25,182 bases of DNA from an uncultured Parabacteroides sp. (GTDB taxonomy: Bacteria; Bacteroidota; Bacteroidia; Bacteroidales; Tannerellaceae), in the NCBI GenBank assembly GCA_937890135.1, contig CALBYC010000178.1, positions 1-25,182 of the forward strand. The letters run 5' to 3'. The notes under the pieces were generated by a model. That model searched no databases. It saw nothing but the letters and a program-made list of their open reading frames with translations, and was not told where the DNA came from. Positions 1 to 8,563 of this stretch are shown in pieces; within the stretch, counting starts at the first letter, position 1, and the number at the start of each line of letters is the position of its first letter. The position numbers and the translations under genes were made by a program.

Positions 1-1151
1 GGATAAGTGATGATCGAGTACATGGCATCAGCCAACGCTTCGATGTCCCAATAGTCCACCTTTATCGCATAATTCAATATTTCCGCACATCCTGACTGCT
101 TGGAAATGATGGTAGGCACGCCACACTGCATCGCTTCCAACGGAGATATGCCGAAGGGTTCGGACACGGAAGGCATCACATACACGTCGCTTGCCTTCAA
201 TACCTCATACACCTGTTTCCCTTTCATGAACCCGGTAAAATGGAACCTGTCGGAAATGTTTCGGGATGCAGCCAAACGAATCATCTGGTCCATCATGTCG
301 CCGCTTCCCGCCATGACAAAGCGTGCATGGGGAACTTTTTTCAGCACCTTGGCCGCTGCCTCCACAAAGTATTCAGGGCCTTTCTGCATCGTGATGCGCC
401 CCAAGAAAGTGATGACTTTGTCTTTGACTCCTTTCTTGTCCTGAATGGCCAGGATGTCAGGACTCAGGGGCTCGACCGCATTATGGACAGTGGTCACTTT
501 CGCCGGATCCTGATGATATTTTTCAATGACCGTCTGGCGCGTCAAATTGCTCACCGTAATGATATGGTCGGCGTGATCCATGCCATTCTTCTCAATGGCA
601 TAGACATCCGGATTGACATTGCCACGGCTGCGGTCGTAGTCGGTAGCATGGACATGCACGACCAACGGTTTCCCCGTGACCTGCTTGGTATGGATTCCCG
701 CGGGATAAGTCAACCAATCATGCGCATGGATAATATCACAAGGTATAGTCCGAGCCACAACGCCAGCCACTATCGAATAGTTGTTTATCTCTTCCAAAAG
801 ATTGTTCGGATAACGGCCGGAAAACTCCAGGCACCCTAAATCGTTGACGTTCCGATAGGAGAAATCCGCATAGATATTATTCCGGAAGTCATAATAGAGC
901 TGCGGGTCCATGAACTTGCCTAAACGTTCACGCACATAATCCATATTGACATCTTTCCACACGATAGGGACATTGTCCATGCCCACGATGCGGAGGAAGC
1001 TCTGGTCTTCGTCCCCCCACGGTTTCGGGATACAGAATGTAATTTCCATATCAGGTTGCTTGGCCATTCCTTTAGTAAGGCCATAACTCGCGGTACCGAG
1101 TCCGCCTAAGATATGGGGCGGGAACTCCCACCCAAACATTAATGCTTTCAT
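1..1151 (-). CDS. GT4-family glycosyltransferase (glycogen/starch synthase-like), 3' end cut by window edge
   Basis: Retaining GT-B glycosyltransferase, probably acting in the cytoplasm on glycogen or another alpha-glucan. The frame is open from an ATG at 1151 to base 1 with no stop, giving about 383 residues; the family is usually somewhat above 400, so only the C-terminal tail is missing. The N-terminus MKALMFGWEFPPHILGGLGT has the Gly-rich loop of the GT4/GT5 fold. IIHAHDW lies near residue 150. The donor-site motif E-x7-E is present as EPFGISPLE, residues 331-339. It starts 15 bases after the stop of the debranching enzyme on the same strand, so the two are probably co-transcribed, and that partner points to storage polysaccharide metabolism. 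The acceptor cannot be read from sequence; another GT4 role is possible. Confidence 0.92.
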   Translation of the reverse strand, partial: MKALMFGWEFPPHILGGLGTASYGLTKGMAKQPDMEITFCIPKPWGDEDQSFLRIVGMDNVPIVWKDVNMDYVRERLGKFMDPQLYYDFRNNIYADFSYRNVNDLGCLEFSGRYPNNLLEEINNYSIVAGVVARTIPCDIIHAHDWLTYPAGIHTKQVTGKPLVVHVHATDYDRSRGNVNPDVYAIEKNGMDHADHIITVSNLTRQTVIEKYHQDPAKVTTVHNAVEPLSPDILAIQDKKGVKDKVITFLGRITMQKGPEYFVEAAAKVLKKVPHARFVMAGSGDMMDQMIRLAASRNISDRFHFTGFMKGKQVYEVLKASDVYVMPSVSEPFGISPLEAMQCGVPTIISKQSGCAEILNYAIKVDYWDIEALADAMYSIITY

Positions 1152-1165
1152 ATAGTATTATTGTT

Positions 1166-3103
1166 TTATTCGGCATTATACTTTTTCAATATATCTAAAA
1201 TCCTCAATATCAAACCGACGTTCATCGCAAACGATATGGCTCCACGTGCCGTGAAAGGAGGATTCCCATCATAGGTTTCAGAAAGGGTCCCGATGCAATG
1301 ATTGCTCATCTCCTCTTCAATGCTGATCAACATCCGTTCCACGAAAGCGACTCCGGACTTGCCGAACACATGCAAATAAGCCTCGAGGTAGAAACCCAGC
1401 AACCATGGCCAAGCCGTTCCTTGGTGATAGGCCAGATCCCTTTCAGCCTGCGGGCCGGTGCAATAAGGGTGGTATCCCTCGCTCTTCGGGCTCAAAGAGC
1501 GGATGCCTTTCGGGGTCAATAATTCCTTCGTCACGATGTCCAACACGGCACGCTTTTGCATGCGGGTCAGGGGAGAATAGGGCAACGCCACGGCGAATAT
1601 CATGTTGGGACGGACGCTCCAGTCGACAAGCGAACCGTTCACGTAGTCAAAGAGGTAGTTATAGCCGTTCACGAATGTGTTCGGGAACGAAATGTCCATG
1701 GCTTTGATCAATCCCTCGACACGCTCGCTCGCATTTCCGCCGTTCATCTCTTTCAGGAAACAAAGGGCATTGTACCATAAAGCATTGAACTCGACCAAAT
1801 AGCCCGAGCGCGGGACGACAGGCTTTCCATTCACCGTGGAATTCATCCAGCTGATGGCCTTCTCCTTGCCTCCGTCGGCGAAAACCAATCCGTTATCCAT
1901 CACCCGCAAGCTTGGATGTTTCTGGTCTATGATATACTGTACCGCCTCTTCCACGAATCCCTTATATAATCCGCCCGCTTTTTCAACGCCCATGTCCTTC
2001 GCATACTGTTGAATCGCCCAAATGGCCCACAGCAGCACGTCCGGCTCTCCTATTTCCTTTATGACCTTGTCTTCCACGCCGTCCCTCATGAAGGCGGAAA
2101 GGGCGGGAAGGCAAGTAGACATTATTTTCTCAAACCGCACCGGGTCATCGATGGAGAGAGTACACCCCGGGGCAGAGACAAAGAGGTCTCTCGCGCGCAC
2201 CTTAAACCATGGGTAACCCGCCAAAAGGTATGCGTCTTCTGTTTTCGGGCGGAAATAGAACTGCTGGGCCGAGTTCTTCAAACAATTAAAGAAATTGGTA
2301 CGCGGCGTGCGAGATTGGACTTCCGTTTCATAAAGGGACTTTAGCCGGGTAACGGCAGCCTGGCTGTCGCCGCCGCTGAAGATAACCGATTCGCCTTTCT
2401 TGATTGGCATTTCAAAATATCCCGGCACGAACAAATCCTCCTTGTACGGGTATCCGCGCTCTTGTTCTTTCGGATATTCGATGCCATAATACCATCGTGG
2501 CTCGTACACGAAAGTCACCTTCTTGCTGAACTGCATGAACAAGTCGGGATAACCGGCATAAAGGCACATCTTGATGCCATTGGTGACCTCGGTATAACCC
2601 TGGTTCAAATTGTTATTGGCATATGTCAAGTCCTTCACATTCCGGAACGCCAAGAAAGGGCGGAAACGCACAGTAGTGGCAGAATGGGCATCTTCCAATG
2701 TATACTTAATCATGATACGGTTCTCGTACTGGGAAAACACTTTTTCCTTTGAGAATATCACGCCCCCCACGCGGTACAAAGTGCGAGGCACGGTATCACA
2801 GGTATATTCACGGATATACTTGTGACCCTTCGGGCTGAAGTCATTCTCACCATATTTATGCAAACCCAGATTGAATTCTGCGCCATGCTGTATCACCGTC
2901 TCGTCCAACGACGAGAGAAGGACATGGTTGTCTTCGTCCAATGATGGCACCGGCATGACCAATAGCCCGTGGTACTTGCGAGTATTGCAGTCAACGACCG
3001 TGCTGCTATGATAAGCGCCCACCCGGTTCGTCCTTAGCACTTCGCGCGTCAGGGACTCCTCCAGGTTAATCATGACGGTCTTATCAAATTTAAGATAACT
3101 CAT
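1166..3103 (-). CDS. Glycogen debranching enzyme (amylo-alpha-1,6-glucosidase, GH133-like)
   Basis: Hydrolyses alpha-1,6 branch stubs of glycogen-type glucans in the cytoplasm. The 645-residue product has an N-terminal GDE_N-type beta domain (about residues 10-240, with TRKYHGLLV and SLDETVI) and a C-terminal (alpha/alpha)6 barrel (about 280-640) with GYPWF, DWSVRPN (D494) and YHQGTAWPW (about 559-567), all typical of bacterial and archaeal debranching enzymes. I chose the ATG at 3103 (MSYLKFDK) over a TTG at 3151, because the TTG falls inside a good promoter -7 element at 3149-3156 and so should not be transcribed. No Shine-Dalgarno sequence is visible, as is normal in Bacteroidetes. It is the first gene of a pair with the downstream glycosyltransferase. 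Confidence 0.93.
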   Translation of the reverse strand: MSYLKFDKTVMINLEESLTREVLRTNRVGAYHSSTVVDCNTRKYHGLLVMPVPSLDEDNHVLLSSLDETVIQHGAEFNLGLHKYGENDFSPKGHKYIREYTCDTVPRTLYRVGGVIFSKEKVFSQYENRIMIKYTLEDAHSATTVRFRPFLAFRNVKDLTYANNNLNQGYTEVTNGIKMCLYAGYPDLFMQFSKKVTFVYEPRWYYGIEYPKEQERGYPYKEDLFVPGYFEMPIKKGESVIFSGGDSQAAVTRLKSLYETEVQSRTPRTNFFNCLKNSAQQFYFRPKTEDAYLLAGYPWFKVRARDLFVSAPGCTLSIDDPVRFEKIMSTCLPALSAFMRDGVEDKVIKEIGEPDVLLWAIWAIQQYAKDMGVEKAGGLYKGFVEEAVQYIIDQKHPSLRVMDNGLVFADGGKEKAISWMNSTVNGKPVVPRSGYLVEFNALWYNALCFLKEMNGGNASERVEGLIKAMDISFPNTFVNGYNYLFDYVNGSLVDWSVRPNMIFAVALPYSPLTRMQKRAVLDIVTKELLTPKGIRSLSPKSEGYHPYCTGPQAERDLAYHQGTAWPWLLGFYLEAYLHVFGKSGVAFVERMLISIEEEMSNHCIGTLSETYDGNPPFTARGAISFAMNVGLILRILDILKKYNAE

Positions 3104-3148
3104 ATGGTATATATTTTTATTGTGTTTTTCTATTTTATTAATCAAGAC

Positions 3149-3180
3149 CAAAAGTAAGCCATTAATAGCTAATAAACAAA
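3149..3180 (-). promoter_or_regulatory. Bacteroides-type promoter of the debranching enzyme
   Basis: Read on the minus strand, TTTG (3177-3180) is followed after 20 bases by TACTTTTG (3149-3156), matching the Bacteroides -33 TTTG / -7 TAnnTTTG consensus and spacing. The ATG lies 45 bases downstream. Confidence 0.7.
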
Positions 3181-3235
3181 TTTCTTTTCCATTTATTCAA
3201 AATATTTTTCCGGCAAAATCTTCCCCCGACCAAAA

Positions 3236-3257
3236 GCTTCGCCTGTCCAGGCAAAGC
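3236..3257. repeat. Short inverted repeat (10-bp arms, one mismatch) between divergent promoters
   Basis: GCTTCGCCTG (3236-3245) and CAGGCAAAGC (3248-3257) are inverted copies with one mismatch, separated by two bases. There is no T-run, so it is not an obvious terminator; its place between two promoters would suit an operator. The function is unknown. Confidence 0.35.
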
Positions 3258-3439
3258 CGTCATTCGCCAGGACGATTATCTGCCACATCGGACTCATGAG
3301 TAGCCGGAGACACTATCGCCTCCTTCACTTTTTTAATTGAGAATCATAGAAGCAGAGCGTTCATAGGGGAACCGCCTCATCTTACACTCCCCCGTTGGGA
3401 ACTTTGCTCCCCGTCCATACAAATTAATACGCCCATTTA

Positions 3440-3471
3440 TTTGCAAAAACAGCCCAAAAAGCGTACCTTTG
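3440..3471 (+). promoter_or_regulatory. Bacteroides-type promoter of the DUF3857/CobW operon
   Basis: TTTG (3440-3443), a 20-base spacer and TACCTTTG (3464-3471) match the -33/-7 consensus exactly. The ATG at 3509 follows after 37 bases. No other good promoter is seen before 8452, so it probably serves all three genes. Confidence 0.75.
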
Positions 3472-3508
3472 TTTACAATTTGACTACAATTCATAAACGG
3501 AAATAGAC

Positions 3509-5476
3509 ATGAAGTATTTACCCCTCGTAACTCTTTCCTTGTTGGCTCTGGCTCCTGCCATCAACGCACAAGGGAATAGAAGCTGTGAAGCCCCGCAAGA
3601 CGGCTCCGCGGCGAACTCGGCTTACGCAGGATTCGACTGCGTGACACTATTAGACAGTACAGCGGTATCTGTGCAACCGACCGGATCCGGCTCTTTCGCT
3701 GTCTACAAAAAATTCAAAGTGCAAACTCCCGCAGGCGGTGTGGCCAACCACGTCATCAAATATGACTATGACCCCCTGACCGCTTTCGCGCGCTTCAAAC
3801 AAGCGACCATATACCGTGCCGGCGGGGACGTGGTAAACATCGATGTCACTCAGGCATGTGACTATGCGGCACCCGCCCGCGCCATCTATTGGGGCGCACG
3901 GCAAATCATGCTGGAACTGGGGCGCTTGGAACCGGGAGACGTGGTTGAATACGAAATCGAGAAAAAAGGTTTCACCTATGCGCTGCTGGCCGATGCCCCG
4001 GCTGATGACGAGTCCCGCTTCATCCCTCCGATGAAAGGCCAATTCTACGACATCGTCCCCTTCTGGGTGACCGAGCCAACGGTACGCAAGGTCTATCAAA
4101 TCAGCATCCCCGACGAAAAAGAGATACAATACCAGTTCTACCAAGGGACTTGCGCTTCATCCATGCATTACGACGAAGGTAAAAAAGTCTACTCTTTTGC
4201 TGTGAATGATGCCTTCCCTGTTAAAAAAGAGCCCAACATGGTCGATTTGTTCGATGCCGCACCCAAACTGATGCTCTCTTCCACACCCCGGTGGAAAGAC
4301 AAGTCCCTTTGGTTCTATAAGGTCAATGAAGACTATGGCAGCTTCAAAGCCATCCCTGAAGCCCAAAAGAAAGTTGACGAGCTTATAAAAGGCAAGAAGG
4401 GCGAGATGGAAAAAATAGCAGTCCTGACCCACTGGGTTGCCGACAACATCCGCTACGCGGGCATATCCATGGGCAAAGGCGAAGGATACACGTTGCACAA
4501 CCTCAAGATGAATTACACCGACCGGTGCGGGGTCTGCAAAGACATAGCCAGCACGTTGATTTCGTTCTTGCGCATGGCTGGATTTGAAGCTTACCCGGCT
4601 ATGACAATGGCGGGCAGCCGAGTTGAAAAAATCCCGGCAGACCACTTCAACCATTGCGTCGCGGTCGTGAAATTGTCCAATGGCACATACATCCCGTTGG
4701 ACCCTACCTGGGTTCCTTTCGTGCGTGAAGTGTGGAGCAGCGCCGAACAGCAGCAGAACTATCTGCCAGGCGTGCCGGAGGGTTCCGACCTTTGCCTGTC
4801 TCCAGTCTCGGCTCCGGAGAACCATTACTTCAAAGTGAATGCGAACAATCGCTTGGACGCCAATGGCACGTTGCGCGGGGAATTGGTGGTCACGGCGGAA
4901 GGGCAGTCCGACTCAAACGTCAGGCGCGTGTTCACGGGTGGATGGCAAACCGACTGGAAAAACGCGATGGAACAACAACTGCTGGCCGTTTCGCCCAATG
5001 CGAAATTGGTAAGTGTCGACTGGGGCAAGAACCCAAAAGACTATTTGGCTGCCCCTATCAAAATCACATTCCGTTATGAGATTCCAGAATATGCCATGAA
5101 AGGAACGGACGAATGGCTGGTCAAGCCTCTCGTCATGAACAACCTTTACAATTCCGTGAAAACTTTCCTGCGCATCGACACGACGCTTGGCGAACGCAAA
5201 TACGGGTTCAAGGACGGCTGTTCCCGTTTAGTGGAACAAGTCGAAACCATCCAGCTTCCGGCAGGTTACTCTTTGGCAAATGCAGCCAAAGAAGACAACA
5301 GCCAAAGCCAAGCCGCGGATTTCGAAGGCTCGTTGAAACAAGAAGGCAACCAAATCGTGTTGCGCCAAAGGCTGGCATTGAAGAAGCGCGTTTATGATGC
5401 TTCCGACTGGAAAGGTTTCAAGGATGCGGTAGACGAGTTCAAGTCCTATGGCGACTATTTAGTAATCAAAAAATAA
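3509..5476 (+). CDS. Secreted DUF3857 protein with intact transglutaminase-like domain
   Basis: Exported protein of 655 residues combining an N-terminal DUF3857 beta domain (about 50-220) with a transglutaminase-core fold (about 280-410) and a C-terminal beta region. Residues 1-20 are a signal peptide (MKYLPLVTLSLLALAPAINA), so it acts in the periplasm or on the surface. The papain-like triad is complete: Cys343 in CGVCKD, His382 in HFNHC and Asp398 in LDPTW. Proteins of this kind are common in Bacteroidetes; whether they cross-link or cleave peptides is not known, and the substrate cannot be told. It has its own promoter and lies 13 bases before a paralogue that has lost the catalytic residues, which suggests that the two work as a pair. 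Confidence 0.9.
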   Translation: MKYLPLVTLSLLALAPAINAQGNRSCEAPQDGSAANSAYAGFDCVTLLDSTAVSVQPTGSGSFAVYKKFKVQTPAGGVANHVIKYDYDPLTAFARFKQATIYRAGGDVVNIDVTQACDYAAPARAIYWGARQIMLELGRLEPGDVVEYEIEKKGFTYALLADAPADDESRFIPPMKGQFYDIVPFWVTEPTVRKVYQISIPDEKEIQYQFYQGTCASSMHYDEGKKVYSFAVNDAFPVKKEPNMVDLFDAAPKLMLSSTPRWKDKSLWFYKVNEDYGSFKAIPEAQKKVDELIKGKKGEMEKIAVLTHWVADNIRYAGISMGKGEGYTLHNLKMNYTDRCGVCKDIASTLISFLRMAGFEAYPAMTMAGSRVEKIPADHFNHCVAVVKLSNGTYIPLDPTWVPFVREVWSSAEQQQNYLPGVPEGSDLCLSPVSAPENHYFKVNANNRLDANGTLRGELVVTAEGQSDSNVRRVFTGGWQTDWKNAMEQQLLAVSPNAKLVSVDWGKNPKDYLAAPIKITFRYEIPEYAMKGTDEWLVKPLVMNNLYNSVKTFLRIDTTLGERKYGFKDGCSRLVEQVETIQLPAGYSLANAAKEDNSQSQAADFEGSLKQEGNQIVLRQRLALKKRVYDASDWKGFKDAVDEFKSYGDYLVIKK

Positions 5477-5489
5477 ATTCAAAACAGAA

Positions 5490-7241
5490 ATGACTCAATT
5501 AATTCATAAAATCATTCTGCTTCTCTGCATTCTGGGCAGCTCCGCATCCGCATATGCGGCTACAGCTTCCGAAGCGGAATACAAAAAGCTGTCCAAATCA
5601 TGGACATTGAATGCGGACGGAAGCCAGGAATTCCGTTGCAACATGGAGCTGACCATCCATACTTATACGGCGATGCGAAACAAGTATGGCGAATCATTCG
5701 TCACCTACAACCCCGATTACCAGACGTTGACAATCAACTCTTCTTACACCAAGCAAAAAGACGGGACGATCGTCAAGACTCCCGACAATGCCTTTGTCGA
5801 GGTATTGCCAAGTTCCGCCGCCAATGCACCTTATTACAACAAACTGAGGGAGATGGTCATCGTGCATACCGGGCTGGAGTTGGGCGCAACCATCTATCTT
5901 GATTACACGTTGACAACCAAAGCAGGCTACCTTCCGGAGTTAGACATCTTAGAACCGATCGAGCAGAGTTCTCCTGTAAAAGAATATGCCCTTTCCATCT
6001 CCGTGCCCGACGGCGACGATTTGTTCTATGGCATCCAAAACCGGGATGACAGAGCCAAGGTGTCCGTCAACGGCGGCAAACTGCAGGTATCATGGTTGCT
6101 GAAGAATCTGCCGGCGGCCTCCCGCGCCCCCTATCAGCGTTCGGACAATTCTTTCCTGATGGCCACCACCTATCCTTCCCAAAAGGACGCGGTAAAAGCC
6201 ATTTACGCGCAAATGGAGACCAAGGAGAGCATGCCTTTGCTGTCACTGGCGGAAACCGTGACGGCCGGCAAAGAGAATGATGCCGAAAAAGTCCAAGCCG
6301 TTTTGTCCTTCGTGCATAATGATTTCGCCCACAGCGCACTGAGCTTGGAAGAAACAGGCTACATGATCCGTCCCGTGGAAGATGTCATCAATTCGGCTTA
6401 CGGCACGGAAACAGAATTGGTCAACTTGACGCAAGGGCTGCTAAACGCTTTGAAGATCAAAGCCGAAGTGTGCGCCCTCTACCCTATCAGCAACCCGGAC
6501 GACCGCATGGGGCTTAAACCGGTCCATTTCTTTGTAAAGGCAGAAGCAGGCAACCGCACATGGCTGCTTAACCCCAATTCGGAATCCATGGACAAAGCAG
6601 GATGGCAGGCAGGCAGGGGGCTTGTGGTAGAAGCCAAAAGCGGGAATGCCGTGGATTTGGCTCCCGTCCATGCCGACTTGCGGTACAATGTCGATATGAC
6701 TTGGGCGGGCGACAAAGCCTCCGCCACAGTCAAGGCGGACATTCCCCGCGCATTAATCGCTTATACAGACACAAAAGCCGCGGCATTCACGGCAGGCGAC
6801 AGCAAGGCAAAAGTGCAGGCGTCCGGTGAAACCGTCCACGCCGAGTTCGCCTCTCCGGTGGCAACCAACACCCAAAACGGAATCTGCATGGTCGCACTGC
6901 CCGATGCACCGGCAGGCATGGCCCATTCGGCTTACGTACGTGGCAACACGACACGCGACTGCAACTTGGAATTGCCGTATGCGGCCGATGAGACTTACAC
7001 CTATTCCGTGCAAGTTCCCGCAGGCAAAAGCTGCATCACCCCATCAGCCGAAAAGAGCCTCTCCAACACCGCAGGAGCACTTCATATTTCCATCCGGAAC
7101 ACACAAGGGAAAGTCATTGTGGAACGTTCGTTGAAACTCCATTCGGCCACAATCTCCAAAGCAAACTACCCTGCTTTCCATGCGTTGCTGGCGACATGGG
7201 TCAATCCGAATTATACAATGCTGATGTTTAAAGACAAATAA
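5490..7241 (+). CDS. Secreted DUF3857 protein with degenerate (inactive) transglutaminase-like domain
   Basis: Exported 583-residue paralogue of the preceding gene. It has a signal peptide (about residues 1-24, ending SASAYAA), a DUF3857 region (about 30-200) and a transglutaminase-like fold (about 255-370). Aligning CGVCKD of the neighbour with YGTETE here puts Glu307 where the catalytic Cys should be, and the Asp of LDP is Asn361 in LLNPNS; only the His is kept (His346, VHFF). It is therefore probably not an enzyme and may bind the same substrate or regulate its partner. The frame is intact and codon use resembles its neighbours, so this is not simple gene decay. The start is the first ATG, 13 bases after the previous stop. 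Its stop is 2 bases before the CobW-type gene, so the three are one operon. Confidence 0.88.
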   Translation: MTQLIHKIILLLCILGSSASAYAATASEAEYKKLSKSWTLNADGSQEFRCNMELTIHTYTAMRNKYGESFVTYNPDYQTLTINSSYTKQKDGTIVKTPDNAFVEVLPSSAANAPYYNKLREMVIVHTGLELGATIYLDYTLTTKAGYLPELDILEPIEQSSPVKEYALSISVPDGDDLFYGIQNRDDRAKVSVNGGKLQVSWLLKNLPAASRAPYQRSDNSFLMATTYPSQKDAVKAIYAQMETKESMPLLSLAETVTAGKENDAEKVQAVLSFVHNDFAHSALSLEETGYMIRPVEDVINSAYGTETELVNLTQGLLNALKIKAEVCALYPISNPDDRMGLKPVHFFVKAEAGNRTWLLNPNSESMDKAGWQAGRGLVVEAKSGNAVDLAPVHADLRYNVDMTWAGDKASATVKADIPRALIAYTDTKAAAFTAGDSKAKVQASGETVHAEFASPVATNTQNGICMVALPDAPAGMAHSAYVRGNTTRDCNLELPYAADETYTYSVQVPAGKSCITPSAEKSLSNTAGALHISIRNTQGKVIVERSLKLHSATISKANYPAFHALLATWVNPNYTMLMFKDK

Positions 7242-7243
7242 AT

Positions 7244-8452
7244 ATGAACACAAAACAAGTTCCGGTTTTACTGCTGACCGGTTATTTAGGCAGCGGTAAA
7301 ACCACATTGGTCAATCGCATTCTGTCCAACAAAAAAGGCATCAAATTCGCAGTCATCGTCAACGATATCGGCGAAGTGAACATCGATGCCGACTTGATCC
7401 AGAAGGGGGGCGTGGTAGGGAAAAAAGACGACAGCCTCGTCGCCCTGCAAAACGGGTGCATCTGCTGCACGCTGAAGATGGATTTGGTGGAACAGCTGAC
7501 CGACATCCTGAAGATGGGACGTTTCGACTATATCGTCATCGAGGCAAGCGGCATCTGCGAGCCAGAACCCATCGCCCAGACTATCTGCTCCATTCCCCGC
7601 ATGGGAAAAGAATACACGCGCTATGGCGTGGCCAAGCTGGATTGCATCGCCACCGTCGTCGATGCTTTGCGCCTTCAAAGCGAATTCGGATGCGGGGACG
7701 ATTTGACGAGAAAGGGGATTGGCGAAGAAGACATCGAGAACCTGATCATCCAGCAAATCGAGTTCTGCAACGTCATCGTGCTGAACAAGGCATCTGAGGT
7801 AAAACCGGAAGAACTGGCACGCATCAAGGAGATCATCCGGACGCTGCAGCCGGGCGCTGGAATCTATGAATGCGACTATGCCGACATCGACCTGGACAAA
7901 CTCATCCATACGGGGCTGTTCGATTTCGAACGGGTCGCCACATCTGCCGGATGGGTCAGGGAGATAGAACGCCCCGTGACGGAAGAAGAAGATGATGATG
8001 AGGAAGGGCATGAGCATGGCCACCACCACGACGACGAGGAGGAAGGACACCATCACCACCATCACGAGGGAGGCGAAGTGGAAGAATATGGAATCGGGAC
8101 ATTCGTCTATTTCCGCCGACCCGCTTTCGACATCCACAAGTTCGACCGTTTCATGGCTACCAAGTGGCCCAAGAACATAATTCGGGCCAAGGGCATCTGC
8201 TACTTTAGCCATAACAAGGACATGTCATTCCTGTTCGAGCAAGCCGGCAAGCAAAAGCAACTGTCTGAGGCGGGCCTTTGGTATGCCACCGCTCCCGAAG
8301 AGGATTTAATCAAGCTGATGCAGCAAGAGCCAGGCTTGATGCGCGACTGGGATCCCAAATATGGCGACCGCATGGAAAAGATTGTTTTCATCGGCCAGCA
8401 TCTGGACAAAGAGCAATTGGCGCGCGACTTGGACGAATGCTTGGAAAAGTAA
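7244..8452 (+). CDS. CobW/COG0523-family GTPase, probable metallochaperone with His-rich metal-binding stretch
   Basis: Cytoplasmic G3E P-loop GTPase of 402 residues. Members deliver Zn, Co or other divalent metals to target proteins. Visible motifs are Walker A GYLGSGKTT (13-21), the family metal site CICC (Cys72, Cys74, Cys75), the switch region VIEASGICEP, and a C-terminal CobW_C domain (about 285-400). Between the domains is an acidic and His-rich segment; residues 256-274 alone carry about ten His, including six in a row. The guanine-recognition motif is unusual: NKAS instead of the usual NKxD. It starts 2 bases after the preceding stop, with no room for its own promoter. The metal is not readable: its operon partners are two exported DUF3857 proteins, and a cobI gene lies only nearby in another operon. 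Confidence 0.92.
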   Translation: MNTKQVPVLLLTGYLGSGKTTLVNRILSNKKGIKFAVIVNDIGEVNIDADLIQKGGVVGKKDDSLVALQNGCICCTLKMDLVEQLTDILKMGRFDYIVIEASGICEPEPIAQTICSIPRMGKEYTRYGVAKLDCIATVVDALRLQSEFGCGDDLTRKGIGEEDIENLIIQQIEFCNVIVLNKASEVKPEELARIKEIIRTLQPGAGIYECDYADIDLDKLIHTGLFDFERVATSAGWVREIERPVTEEEDDDEEGHEHGHHHDDEEEGHHHHHHEGGEVEEYGIGTFVYFRRPAFDIHKFDRFMATKWPKNIIRAKGICYFSHNKDMSFLFEQAGKQKQLSEAGLWYATAPEEDLIKLMQQEPGLMRDWDPKYGDRMEKIVFIGQHLDKEQLARDLDECLEK

Positions 8453-8476
8453 CGGAAACCTTGCCGAACACTTGTC

Positions 8477-8520
8477 GGAAAGGATGCGACCATTCAGGAA
8501 AAAGGCCGCATCCTTTCCCT
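8477..8520 (+). terminator. Hairpin after the CobW-type gene, terminator-like and member of a local repeat family
   Basis: The arms 8477-8491 and 8504-8518 pair over 15 bp with a single mismatch around a 12-base loop. The T-run (TTT then CCC) is weak for an intrinsic terminator. The core TTCAGGAAAAAGG recurs on the opposite strand at 17791-17803 and nearly at 9264, so it is also a repeated element. Confidence 0.55.
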
Positions 8521-8563
8521 TGAATAGTTTAAATGATTTTTATTGACACCGGGATATTTGCAT

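Larger units (their letters stand above)
3104..3508. other. Divergent intergenic region, no gene seen
   Basis: About 400 bases between the divergently transcribed debranching enzyme and DUF3857 gene. It holds a promoter at each end (3149-3180 minus, 3440-3471 plus) and a short inverted repeat at 3236-3257. I see no coding frame, RNA gene or recognised riboswitch in the middle part (about 3181-3439). Confidence 0.6.

Noticed and set aside
240..839. Plus-strand frames in the first kilobase
   Set aside because: The minus strand carries a continuous GT4 frame with E-x7-E; the plus frames have no recognisable domain.
3104..3151. Extension of the debranching enzyme to a TTG start at 3151
   Set aside because: The start would lie in the promoter -7 box, and the extra 16 residues are not family-like.
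7286..8212. 308-codon open frame antisense to the CobW-type gene
   Set aside because: It mirrors the codon pattern of the real gene (the His/Asp/Glu-rich part reads as hydrophobic repeats), has no family motif and covers a clear GTPase gene.
8453..8563. GATATTTG just before the hydrolase ATG as a promoter
   Set aside because: It mismatches the -7 consensus at the first position and lies about four bases from the ATG, leaving no leader.
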